Assembly (NCBI GenBank): GCA_039969355.1
Contig: JBDVOA010000012.1
Coordinates: 62,001 to 126,000 of the forward strand
DNA length: 64,000 bases
From: JL08 sp039969355
Lineage (GTDB): Bacteria > Pseudomonadota > Alphaproteobacteria > Rhodobacterales > Rhodobacteraceae
Reading direction: 5' to 3'
Of the stretch, positions 1-7,719 are shown piece after piece. Numbering within the stretch: position 1 is the stretch's first letter; each line of letters begins with the position of its first letter. Made by a program: the position numbers and the translations under genes. The notes under the pieces are model-generated. The model worked only from the letters and a program-made list of their open reading frames with translations, ran no database searches and was not told the DNA's origin.

Positions 1-665
1 TACTTGGCGAAAGTCTAACCGGCAAAGCGCTTCAGGAAGGGTTGTGGCAACTCGAACCAATTGATCTGCGCCCCTTCGGTGAGGGCAGGCATCGCAATGT
101 CGATGACACACCGGCCGGGGGCGGCGCTGGTATGGTTCTGCGCGCCGATGTGCTGGGACGCGCCATTGAATCCGCACAGCAAACCGCCCGAGGACGCTGG
201 CCGATCCTATATCTTTCGCCCCGCGGCGCTCCGCTTACTCAATCCATGGCGCAGGACCTAGCCCAAGCAGATGGGGTGACGCTGCTGTGCGGTCGTTTTG
301 AAGGCGTGGATGAACGTGTTATCGAACACTACGGCATTCAGGAGGTTTCCCTCGGAGACTTTGTCCTGACCGGAGGTGAGATTGCCGCTCAGGCTCTGAT
401 CGATGCAACTGTTCGGCTAATTCCCAGTGTACTGGGCAATCAGGCCTCTACGGAAGAGGAGAGCTTTTCCAACGGTCTGTTGGAGCATCCGCAGTATACC
501 CGACCCGCGACGTGGAACGGGCGCGATATCCCCGCCATTCTGACGTCAGGTGACCATGCAAAGGTTGGTGTGTGGCGCCATGAAATGGCACGGGCCCTCA
601 CCAAGGCCCGAAGGCCAGACCTTTGGACGCGCTATAAAGGCAAAACGCCTGACGATCAGGGTTGA
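1..665 (+). CDS. trmD: tRNA (guanine-37-N1)-methyltransferase TrmD, 5' end outside window
   Basis: TrmD methylates N1 of G37 in tRNAs reading CNN codons, using SAM, and so prevents +1 frameshifting. The reading frame is open from base 3, so the start codon lies upstream of the window. The TTG at 42 is only an internal leucine. SPOUT-fold knot motifs are visible: LSPRGAPL, CGRFEGVDERVIE and SLGDFVLTGGE, followed by the conserved stretch ending in IPSVLGN. The C-terminal tRNA-binding part is complete, ending DDQG at a TGA. Its downstream neighbours rplS and rpmE fit the usual rimM-trmD-rplS translation cluster, although a 263-base gap separates trmD from rplS here. Confidence 0.97.
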   Translation, partial: LGESLTGKALQEGLWQLEPIDLRPFGEGRHRNVDDTPAGGGAGMVLRADVLGRAIESAQQTARGRWPILYLSPRGAPLTQSMAQDLAQADGVTLLCGRFEGVDERVIEHYGIQEVSLGDFVLTGGEIAAQALIDATVRLIPSVLGNQASTEEESFSNGLLEHPQYTRPATWNGRDIPAILTSGDHAKVGVWRHEMARALTKARRPDLWTRYKGKTPDDQG

Positions 666-928
666 TCCATTCTGCATTCCCACCTATACGACGCAGGTCT
701 GGAATCAGTTTTGGCTCCGGATGCTATGGCATATGGGACCAAGGGATGTTGGGGTGGCGTTCTTCTGCTGCTGATCATTCCGAAACAGGACTCAAAAGCC
801 AGGTATAAAAGAATGACACGCTGATCTCTGGCGGGCTGATCTTAGCATCGGGACCCGGATGAAGACCAAGAGCTCTCGGTGCGCACCAATCTTCGTGGGC
901 AAACCGCGAGTAAATAGGAGACAAGGCG

Positions 929-1324
929 ATGAACCTGATCGCACAGCTAGAGGCCGAACAAATCGCGGCCCTGGGGCACAAAATCCCCGACTTTAAAGCC
1001 GGCGACACCATCCGTGTCGGTTACAAAGTGACTGAAGGCACACGGACCCGTGTGCAGAACTACGAAGGCGTCTGCATCGCCCGCAAAGGCGGCAGCGGCA
1101 TCGCCGGGGCCTTTACGGTCCGGAAGATCTCATTCGGTGAAGGTGTGGAACGGGTATTCCCGCTGCACTCGACCAACATCGAAAGCATCCAAGTCGTTCG
1201 TCGAGGCCGTGTGCGTCGTGCCAAGCTGTATTATCTGCGTGCGCGTCGGGGCAAGTCGGCTCGGATCGCAGAAGACTCAAACTACAAACCAAAATCGGAC
1301 GCGGCGTCCGGCGCATCGGCCTAA
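929..1324 (+). CDS. rplS: 50S ribosomal protein L19
   Basis: This is the large-subunit protein L19, which lies at the 30S-50S interface. At 131 residues it is slightly longer than the roughly 115 of enterobacterial L19, with an extra C-terminal tail rich in Ser, Ala and Lys. Family hallmarks are GDTIRVGYKV, RTRVQNYEGV, FTVRKISFGEGVERVFP and the basic RRGRVRRAKLYYLR stretch. A clear Shine-Dalgarno sequence (AGGAGA) precedes ATG 929. rpmE starts 11 bases after its stop, so the two are cotranscribed. Confidence 0.98.
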   Translation: MNLIAQLEAEQIAALGHKIPDFKAGDTIRVGYKVTEGTRTRVQNYEGVCIARKGGSGIAGAFTVRKISFGEGVERVFPLHSTNIESIQVVRRGRVRRAKLYYLRARRGKSARIAEDSNYKPKSDAASGASA

Positions 1325-1335
1325 GGAGCGTCGTC

Positions 1336-1557
1336 ATGAAAAAAGACATTCATCCCGAATACCACGACATAAACGTCAAAATGACCGACGGCACTGTTCT
1401 CCAAATGCGTTCGACCTGGGGTAAAGAGGGCGATACGCTTTCACTGGATATTGATCCAACGGTGCACCCTGCATGGACGGGCGGCAATTCTCGTCTACTG
1501 GACACCGGCGGTCGGGTATCTAAATTCAAAAAGAAATACGAAGGCCTCGGGTTCTGA
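1336..1557 (+). CDS. rpmE: 50S ribosomal protein L31
   Basis: This is L31, a small peripheral protein of the large subunit that bridges to the 30S head. The 73-residue sequence starts MKKDIHPEYH and contains TVLQMRSTWG and the typical DPTVHPAWTG motif. It has no cysteines, so it is the zinc-free form and does not serve as a zinc reserve. Shine-Dalgarno GGAG lies just upstream. The gene closes the trmD-rplS-rpmE group and is followed 24 bases later by a strong terminator. Confidence 0.97.
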   Translation: MKKDIHPEYHDINVKMTDGTVLQMRSTWGKEGDTLSLDIDPTVHPAWTGGNSRLLDTGGRVSKFKKKYEGLGF

Positions 1558-1581
1558 TAAGACTCCCAAGCGTGATTTTCA

Positions 1582-1616
1582 AAAACGCCGCTCTTGCTTT
1601 GGAGCGGCGTTTTCTG
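1582..1616 (+). terminator. Rho-independent terminator after rpmE
   Basis: A perfect 12-base-pair stem (AAAACGCCGCTC, 8-base loop, GAGCGGCGTTTT) runs into T-rich sequence on the plus strand. It lies between the rpmE stop and mipZ and ends the ribosomal-protein transcript. Confidence 0.93.
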
Positions 1617-1750
1617 TTTCAACTGTCATTTTGTTGTTCAAGGCCGACCTGATCGCAGAATCATCTGCTTTCAGGCACCGGTTGCGCTTTCCATAGCGCG
1701 TTCCGCAACTTATAGTGTCACGCAATACACCGAATGGGTGAGGGACAGGC

Positions 1751-2560
1751 ATGGCACATATTATCGTGGTCGGAAACGAAAAGGGCGGCGCAGGCAAGTC
1801 TACAGTTTCAATGCACGTTGCGACGGCGCTGGCACGCATGGGTCACAAAGTCAGCGCGCTTGATCTTGATCTTCGGCAGCGCACATTTGGCCGCTATGTT
1901 GAAAACCGCAAAGCGTTTTTGGAACGCGAAGAACTGTCGCTGGCAAGCCCTGATTGTCATGATTTACCCGAAATAGACAAATCAACCCTAAAGCCCGGCG
2001 AAAACATTTACGATCACCGTCTATCTGCTGCGGTTGCCGAACTTGAACCGGACAGTGATTTCATTCTGATTGACTGCCCCGGTTCACATACTCGCCTATC
2101 GCAAGTAGCACACTCTCTTGCTGACACTCTGATCACACCGCTGAACGACAGTTTTGTTGATTTCGATCTGTTGGCACGCATCGATGCGGGAGGGGACACA
2201 ATACTTGGACCTTCTGTTTATTCCGAAATGGTCTGGAATGCGCGGCAGCTGCGCGCGCAGGCCGGATTAGAGCCAATAGATTGGATCGTTGTTCGTAATC
2301 GCCTTGGCGCGCAGAATATGGTTAACAAAGCCAAGATGGAAAAAGCAATTGGTATGCTGGCCAAACGCATCGGATTTCGCGTCGCACCGGGATTCAACGA
2401 GCGAGTAATTTTTCGGGAACTTTTTCCACGTGGGCTGACGTTACTTGATCTCAAAGATATCGGCGTCAAGCAGCTCAACATTTCGAACGTGGCGGCGCGG
2501 CAGGAACTGCGGGACCTCGTCAAGTCGCTTAAACTACCTGGGGTGAGCGTCGATTTTTGA
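1751..2560 (+). CDS. mipZ: MipZ-type ParA-family ATPase, division-plane positioning
   Basis: MipZ forms ATP-dependent dimers on DNA near ParB and blocks FtsZ polymerisation, so the Z-ring forms at midcell in alphaproteobacteria. The 269-residue protein has the deviant Walker A box KGGAGKST at residues 11-18, the switch region DLDLRQRTFGRYVENR from about 38, and the Walker B-like ILIDCPG at about 105-111. The conserved run DDxxFxD is seen here as NDSFVDFDLLARID. The C-terminal FRELFPRGLTLLD is typical of MipZ rather than of chromosomal ParA. No parAB or ftsZ genes are adjacent. ATG 1751 follows GAGGGACAGGC. Confidence 0.92.
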   Translation: MAHIIVVGNEKGGAGKSTVSMHVATALARMGHKVSALDLDLRQRTFGRYVENRKAFLEREELSLASPDCHDLPEIDKSTLKPGENIYDHRLSAAVAELEPDSDFILIDCPGSHTRLSQVAHSLADTLITPLNDSFVDFDLLARIDAGGDTILGPSVYSEMVWNARQLRAQAGLEPIDWIVVRNRLGAQNMVNKAKMEKAIGMLAKRIGFRVAPGFNERVIFRELFPRGLTLLDLKDIGVKQLNISNVAARQELRDLVKSLKLPGVSVDF

Positions 2561-2664
2561 CCCCGGCTTTTCGAGACCCCGTTTTAGAGTCCAAATAAGA
2601 CCAAGTCAGAGTAGACTGAGTATACGCCAGCGGCACTCCTCGCGCGAAACAGGTAAGAGACCTC

Positions 2665-2766
2665 ATGTCCGATGCATCAACAGACCTGATTTTTTGGATC
2701 GTTGTATTTGTAGGTTTGTTTGTTGGTTTGCGCTGGTTGAAGAACCGAAAAGACAAAAACAAATAG
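2665..2766 (+). CDS. very small single-pass membrane protein, 33 aa
   Basis: ATG 2665 opens a 33-codon frame ending at TAG 2764-2766. It is preceded by AGGTAAGAG about 6 bases upstream, a good Shine-Dalgarno sequence. The product has a short acidic N-terminus, one hydrophobic helix (about residues 8-24, rich in Val, Phe, Leu, Ile, Trp) and a strongly basic tail (KNRKDKNK), which predicts an N-out, C-in inner-membrane topology. fahA begins 21 bases downstream, so the two are probably cotranscribed. I do not recognise a family. The case rests on the ribosome binding site and the textbook membrane topology. Confidence 0.6.
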   Translation: MSDASTDLIFWIVVFVGLFVGLRWLKNRKDKNK

Positions 2767-2787
2767 CTGATCTAAAGGACCCGGAAA

Positions 2788-4047
2788 ATGCCGTTATTGA
2801 AATCTTGGGTCGTCTCGGCCAACTCTGCCGGTACACATTTTCCATTGAACAACCTGCCCTATGGCGTGTTCTCGACGCCGGGAGGAGAGCCACGCTGTGG
2901 CGTTGCGATCGGCGACATGATTCTGGATATGACTGCCGTCGAAGCGGACGGGTTGATCAAACTGGCTGAAGACGAAGTCTTTGATCTGCCATTCTGGAAT
3001 GACCTCATGGAACTGGGGCCGGATGCGTGGAATGCTTTGAGAACGCGCCTTACGGAAATGCTGACCGAAGGGTCGGGCGAGGAAGCCGCCGTGAGGCCAC
3101 ATCTGATCCGGCTTGCCGAAGCAGAATTGCACATGCCTATCGCAGTCTCAGAATATACTGATTTTTATGCTAGCCGCCATCACGCAACCAATGTTGGTAC
3201 AATGTTCCGGGGTGCCGAAAACGCCTTATCCCCAAACTGGCTACACATCCCAATCGGGTATAACGGACGTGCCAGCACGGTTATTGTGAGCGGGACAGAG
3301 ATCACCCGACCAAATGGTCAAAGGAAAGGGCCTGACTTTGACATGCCAGACTTTGGCCCGTGCAGACGTTTGGATATCGAGCTGGAAATGGGCGCAATTG
3401 TCGGCACGTCTTCGGAAATGGGCCAGATGGTGTCAGTGGCCCAGGCCGACCAAATGATATTTGGTTACGTCCTCCTAAACGACTGGTCGGCGCGCGACAT
3501 ACAGGCTTGGGAATACCAACCGCTTGGACCATTTCAGGCCAAGGCATTTGCTACGTCGATAAGCCCGTGGATCGTTACCCGCGCCGCGCTTGAGCCTTTC
3601 CGTACATCCGGCCCTTTTCGAGACGTCGAATTGTTGCCTTATCTGCACGAACCCGGACCGATGCTGTATGACATTGAACTCGCAGTCCAAATGCAGCCAG
3701 CAGATGCAGCCACTGCAACCACGATCTGTCGCACCAACTACAATGAAATGTATTATTCTGCCGCCCAGCAGCTTGCCCATCACGCCTCGTCAGGATGCGA
3801 GATGAATACGGGCGATTTGTTGGGATCCGGCACAATTTCGGGCCCGGTTAAAGAAAGCCGTGGGTCGCTGCTGGAACTAAGTTGGGGCGGCAAAGAGCCT
3901 TTGACGCTCGATACAGGAGAAACGCGCAGTTTTATCGAGGATGGCGACTCACTTACACTTACGGGCCATGCGCAAGGTGACGGGTATCGTATCGGGTTTG
4001 GCACATGTGAGGGAACAATTCTGCCAGCCGTGCCCATGCCAAAGTAG
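2788..4047 (+). CDS. fahA: fumarylacetoacetase
   Basis: FAH hydrolyses 4-fumarylacetoacetate to fumarate and acetoacetate, the last step of tyrosine and homogentisate breakdown. At 419 residues it matches the animal and bacterial enzyme in full length. The active-site set is intact and almost in register with the mammalian enzyme: Asp125 and His132 in TDFYASRHHATNVG, Glu198 and Glu200 in DIELEMG, Asp232 in LNDWSARD and Lys252 in AKAFATS. The N-terminal SH3-like domain (about 1-118) is present. No hmgA or maleylacetoacetate isomerase gene lies nearby. The 2-hydroxychromene isomerase-like gene at 51.3 kb is too far away to be a partner. Confidence 0.96.
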   Translation: MPLLKSWVVSANSAGTHFPLNNLPYGVFSTPGGEPRCGVAIGDMILDMTAVEADGLIKLAEDEVFDLPFWNDLMELGPDAWNALRTRLTEMLTEGSGEEAAVRPHLIRLAEAELHMPIAVSEYTDFYASRHHATNVGTMFRGAENALSPNWLHIPIGYNGRASTVIVSGTEITRPNGQRKGPDFDMPDFGPCRRLDIELEMGAIVGTSSEMGQMVSVAQADQMIFGYVLLNDWSARDIQAWEYQPLGPFQAKAFATSISPWIVTRAALEPFRTSGPFRDVELLPYLHEPGPMLYDIELAVQMQPADAATATTICRTNYNEMYYSAAQQLAHHASSGCEMNTGDLLGSGTISGPVKESRGSLLELSWGGKEPLTLDTGETRSFIEDGDSLTLTGHAQGDGYRIGFGTCEGTILPAVPMPK

Positions 4048-4267
4048 GAGAGGACGGGCTTGTGCGAGATGCCCATACATCGGGTATTCGGCTCAAAACC
4101 GTGCCCCGGCAGCACTGAACTTTGCTGGCAATGAAAGCAATACTGCTCGGTAAACTCGATAAAAAGTGACTGCTGGGACGTTGAATTCGTCAATCGTGCG
4201 CGCATCAGGAACACGGCTGATACATGCGCGGAAAAACCCGCATTTCTGGTGGCACCTCCATAAGTTG

Positions 4268-4296
4268 TTGCACTTAGGCGATTATCGCGTCAAAAT
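4268..4296 (+). promoter_or_regulatory. possible sigma-70-type promoter for the 4339 gene
   Basis: TTGCAC (4268-4273) and CAAAAT (4291-4296) are separated by 17 bases, with 42 bases to the next ATG. The match is only moderate. Nothing else was recognised in the 291 bases between fahA and this small gene. Confidence 0.35.
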
Positions 4297-4338
4297 TACC
4301 CGTGCCCGCTATTGGGCCTAAAAGGATGGAGGGGGAAG

Positions 4339-4563
4339 ATGGTAAATGAAAATAACTACGGACCTTCGAAGTCGGACCTGAAATTCCGGTTGTTGTTCAG
4401 TCTGTGTGGATTGACGTTTTTGCTTGGCAGCATAGCGTATCGCGGCATGCCGAATAGTGCTTCTATGCATGAAGTTATTGGAATTGCTGCAGTATTCTTT
4501 GGCGTAACTGCCGTGTGGACTGTGTTGAAATTGGCCAAAGGCGACTATTCCGAGGACCTGTAG
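4339..4563 (+). CDS. small two-helix membrane protein, 74 aa
   Basis: The start is set at ATG 4339, directly after a strong GGAGGGGGA ribosome binding site. The longer reading from 4312 lacks one. The 74-residue product has a polar N-terminus, a hydrophobic helix at about residues 17-36, a short polar loop, a second helix at about 43-64, and a charged tail KGDYSEDL. This suggests an inner-membrane hairpin protein with both ends on the same side. I do not recognise the family. It stands alone between fahA and the convergent iclR gene. Confidence 0.65.
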   Translation: MVNENNYGPSKSDLKFRLLFSLCGLTFLLGSIAYRGMPNSASMHEVIGIAAVFFGVTAVWTVLKLAKGDYSEDL

Positions 4564-4693
4564 CGCTTCGATGCTGTACAAGTAGATGGCGATTAAAGGT
4601 GTCCGTCCCAGACCAGTGACGGCCATTCAAAACAACCGTTAGAATCGCCGTGTCGCAGATAGCAATAGATCAATATAGATAAGTGCGACCGCG

Positions 4694-5476
4694 CTAGTCT
4701 TCTGCAAGTAGCGACATCAGCTTCTCAGCTTTCTCAGCTATTAGCGGGATATGGCTCGTGAGTTCTTTGAGACTAATTCGATGTGTCGGGGCATGCACCG
4801 ACAGCGTTGCCAGCAATCGACCCCGATCGTCATTGATCGGAACAGCAACTGCAACCATCCCATCCATAAATTCTTCATCATCCGTAGAATACCCACGCCC
4901 GGCAATTCTCTTTATCTCATCAGCAAGCTTATCGGGATCAGTGATAGTGCAATGCGTCGGGGCTTTCAGATTGGGTAACTTTATGATCGTTTTTAGATGG
5001 GCGGGGCGCAAAGTAGAAAGGTACATCTTTCCGCTGGCCGTGCAATGAAATGGCACCTTTGTGCCAATGGGCAACTGAATGCGAAGTGGCCACTTGGTTT
5101 CGACCCGGTCAAGATAGATCATGCTATCGCGGTCCGGGATAGCAATATTGCAAGTCTCACCGATTTCTTCCGCAAGGGCTGACAACACTGCAAGCCGTGC
5201 AGTTCGAATCCTCAGGGAGGTGAGCACATTGACGGAAAAACGTCGCAATCGTGGCCCCGGACTGTAAGATTTGCCGTCGATATCGCGCTGAAGAAACCCT
5301 TCGCGCTCCATCGTGGCAAACAAGCGATGCACCGTGGGCTTGGGCAATCCTATCTTGTTGTTAACCTCAGTAGGGGTAATGGGCACGCCAGAGTTTGCAA
5401 CCTCTTCGAGCAACAACAAGACCCGCAAATTTGTCGGAATCTGCCCCTGTCTTTCGTCTGCAAAATCGTCTGGCAT
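4694..5476 (-). CDS. IclR-family transcriptional regulator
   Basis: This 260-residue protein has the two-domain IclR layout. A winged helix spans about residues 15-75, with the recognition helix around KPTVHRLFATMEREGFL. A C-terminal effector-binding domain follows (conserved TASGKMYLS and RIAGRGYSTDDEEFMDGMVAVAVPI). It starts 14 bases after the stop of dctM and is the last gene of dctP-dctQ-dctM-iclR, so it probably controls this transporter and the divergent GMC dehydrogenase gene in response to the substrate or a product. The effector cannot be named from sequence. A 14-base perfect palindrome in the divergent promoter region (8979-8992) is a candidate operator. Confidence 0.93.
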   Translation of the reverse strand: MPDDFADERQGQIPTNLRVLLLLEEVANSGVPITPTEVNNKIGLPKPTVHRLFATMEREGFLQRDIDGKSYSPGPRLRRFSVNVLTSLRIRTARLAVLSALAEEIGETCNIAIPDRDSMIYLDRVETKWPLRIQLPIGTKVPFHCTASGKMYLSTLRPAHLKTIIKLPNLKAPTHCTITDPDKLADEIKRIAGRGYSTDDEEFMDGMVAVAVPINDDRGRLLATLSVHAPTHRISLKELTSHIPLIAEKAEKLMSLLAED

Positions 5477-5490
5477 GCACAGTCATTCTA

Positions 5491-6846
5491 TTAAGTTGGC
5501 ACGAGCATTAGCGCCAAGGATGGTACCAATGCAACCAGTATCCAAATCGCCAGCAACGAGAACAGATACATTGTTGAATACCTAAGTAGCCGGAAATAAG
5601 GAACGCCGGTTACGCCTGAGGCCACGTAAAGGTTCAGACCATAAGGTGGCGTAATGAAGCCGATGGACGCACCTACAAGGAATATCACGGCGAAGTGGAT
5701 GGGATCTACACCCACAGAGGCCGCAATGGGGGCCAGAATGGGGGCCATGATGATCGTCACGGGAAGACTTTCAAGGATCATACCCGCAACAAATACCATC
5801 GCCATTGCGGTGAACAGCACCGGATAATAACCACCCATGCTCGTCACAAATCCACCAATTGTTTCTTGCGCGCCCAAAAGCGACAAGATCTGCTGCATCA
5901 CCACGGAAACAGCGATCAGCGGTGCAAGAATCCCCGTAATTTGAGCAGATCGGACGACAATGGATGGAATTTCAGGGAACGTGAACCCTTCGACCACGAC
6001 CATCGAACTTACCGACCTTTCATCAACTGGTGTACTTGCATCGTTGCCCATCATCTTGTTCAGCGGGTAGCTGATGAGCCCGACGATTATGCCGAATCCG
6101 ACAGTCACGCCAGCGGCCTCAGTGGGCGAGAATTTGCCGGTGTAGATGCCCCACAACACAAGCCCAATAGCGAAGAAACCAAGCCATGCGCCAACCGCCG
6201 TCTTGATGATACGTGGGATACTGATGTTAGTTAGAATGCCCCATTTATTTACGGTGCAGACAACGAAGCAGACTGCCATCATTGCCAAAACCATCAATAC
6301 ACCTGGGATGATACCCGCTAGGAATAACTGACCTACCTCGAGGTTCATCAGGAACCCGTAAACGATGAAGATGATTGACGGTGGAATAATGATACCGACC
6401 GTACCACCCGCAGCAGCCGTGGCCGCCGAAAAGCGTTCATCATAGCCCCCTTTGACCATTTCTGGGTGGAGCATCGAGCCAATGGTGGCGGTAGTGGCAG
6501 AGTTTGAACCCGAGATCGCGGCAAACAATCCGCACGCACCGATGGAGGCCATCGCTAGACCGCCACGGATCCAGCCCAGGCAAGCGTAGGCATAGTCCGA
6601 CAATCGTTTGGCAATTCCTGATTTGTTGATCAGGTCACCTGTCAGGATGAAGAGTGGCATCGCCAACAGCGCGAAACCATCTTTGAAAACGTTCAGCATC
6701 TCTGATCCGGTATTATCCAGAGTAAGGTCAAGAACGAAGCTACAGCCGACGACCCAATAAAAAATGATGAGCAGAACTGGGGTGCCGAGCATGAAAAGAA
6801 AGGTGACCCCGAGCGAGATAAGTGTAATCCATGTTCCGTCAGACAT
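5491..6846 (-). CDS. TRAP transporter large permease subunit (DctM type)
   Basis: The large membrane subunit of a tripartite ATP-independent periplasmic transporter uses the sodium gradient to import an organic acid or similar solute. The 451-residue protein is hydrophobic throughout, with about 12 predicted helices. Family signatures include AMPLFILTGDL, GGLAMASIGACGLFAAISGS and TAAAGGTVGIIIPPS near the middle, and FITPPYGLNLYV near the end. A hydrophilic insert of about 35 residues (from about NKMMGNDAST) separates the two halves. The start codon shares one base with the dctQ stop, a sign of translational coupling. Confidence 0.95.
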   Translation of the reverse strand: MSDGTWITLISLGVTFLFMLGTPVLLIIFYWVVGCSFVLDLTLDNTGSEMLNVFKDGFALLAMPLFILTGDLINKSGIAKRLSDYAYACLGWIRGGLAMASIGACGLFAAISGSNSATTATIGSMLHPEMVKGGYDERFSAATAAAGGTVGIIIPPSIIFIVYGFLMNLEVGQLFLAGIIPGVLMVLAMMAVCFVVCTVNKWGILTNISIPRIIKTAVGAWLGFFAIGLVLWGIYTGKFSPTEAAGVTVGFGIIVGLISYPLNKMMGNDASTPVDERSVSSMVVVEGFTFPEIPSIVVRSAQITGILAPLIAVSVVMQQILSLLGAQETIGGFVTSMGGYYPVLFTAMAMVFVAGMILESLPVTIIMAPILAPIAASVGVDPIHFAVIFLVGASIGFITPPYGLNLYVASGVTGVPYFRLLRYSTMYLFSLLAIWILVALVPSLALMLVPT

Positions 6847-7517
6847 CAGACATCCCCCCCGATAACGGCTTGTTCGATCAACGGCTCGCCGTTGCGGAAT
6901 TTAGTCAGATCCTCAATCGTGTTACCCAGAACCCGCCCCGCCATCATGATGAAGCAGACAGGCATTGTCACAATAAACCACCAGCGCATGACATCGTCTG
7001 TCCCAAGAACAATCGCAAAATTGTCATAGGTGTTGACCGTGACACGCGCGGTAGTGGTAACTACGATGATGCAGAAAACCAACCAGAGCAGATTGTCGAG
7101 CATCAGACAGGCCATTTGCCCAGAGCGCCCCATTTTGGTTCTAAACTCATTGAAACTAAGGTGGGTGCGCAATTTGACGTTATAAGAACATCCGTACCAC
7201 GCCATGATCATGAAAAGCAGCGGCGGAATTGTCGTCGACCAAGGGACCTGCGCCGAAAATACAAAACGCTGGATCACACCAACAAAAATAATCAGCGCTA
7301 TGATGATGTAAGAGTACACAACGATGGAGCGTTCAAGGTGCCGGTCGATCCAAGGCACCTTTTGGTAAATGTAATGCACCAGAAAAGCGCCCATAATGGT
7401 AAGTGGCCCAAAGACAAACCACGCGCCGCCTGAACGGTAAGCTTGCACAACCTTGAAATTTATATCGCCACTCAGCGTCGCCGTGACGATGGTGCCCATG
7501 TCCGCCAAAATTGACAT
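6846..7517 (-). CDS. TRAP transporter small permease subunit (DctQ type)
   Basis: The small membrane subunit pairs with DctM in TRAP transporters. It has 223 residues and at least four hydrophobic helices, including GAFLVHYIYQ, a helix rich in Ile, Ala and Val at about 70-90, PLLFMIMAWYG and WLVFCIIVVTTT. This is longer than the 160-190 residues of many DctQ proteins. It lies between the substrate-binding gene and dctM. A 202-base gap containing a strong hairpin separates it from dctP, while dctM follows with a one-base overlap. Confidence 0.9.
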   Translation of the reverse strand: MSILADMGTIVTATLSGDINFKVVQAYRSGGAWFVFGPLTIMGAFLVHYIYQKVPWIDRHLERSIVVYSYIIIALIIFVGVIQRFVFSAQVPWSTTIPPLLFMIMAWYGCSYNVKLRTHLSFNEFRTKMGRSGQMACLMLDNLLWLVFCIIVVTTTARVTVNTYDNFAIVLGTDDVMRWWFIVTMPVCFIMMAGRVLGNTIEDLTKFRNGEPLIEQAVIGGDV

Positions 7518-7669
7518 CTCGCGCCCCTCCCTTTGTTAGTCTTTCTTGATGCTGCCCGAAGAGTGGCAGCAGATCAAAGAACATTCAGCATTAGTCAGTG
7601 GGTTATTGAATTTCCCTGTTCGAACAGAACTCCAAAGCGCCAAATCCTGAATGCCATAAAACCATAGAC

Positions 7670-7697
7670 GAGTCGGCCCGAAGAAACGGGCCGACTC
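7670..7697 (-). promoter_or_regulatory. strong intercistronic hairpin between dctP and dctQ
   Basis: A perfect 11-base-pair stem (GAGTCGGCCCG, 6-base loop, CGGGCCGACTC) starts 23 bases downstream of the dctP stop and lies within the 202-base gap before dctQ. No T-run follows directly on the minus strand, so it is a weak terminator at best. Hairpins at this spot in solute-transport operons are known to protect the upstream binding-protein mRNA and to lower permease expression. That role is inferred here. Confidence 0.7.
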
Positions 7698-7719
7698 AAT
7701 TTTCAGCATTGTACTGAGC

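Noticed and set aside
5195..5225. tRNA T-loop-like GTTCGAATCC
   Set aside because: It lies inside the iclR coding sequence, and no acceptor stem or D-arm can be built around it.
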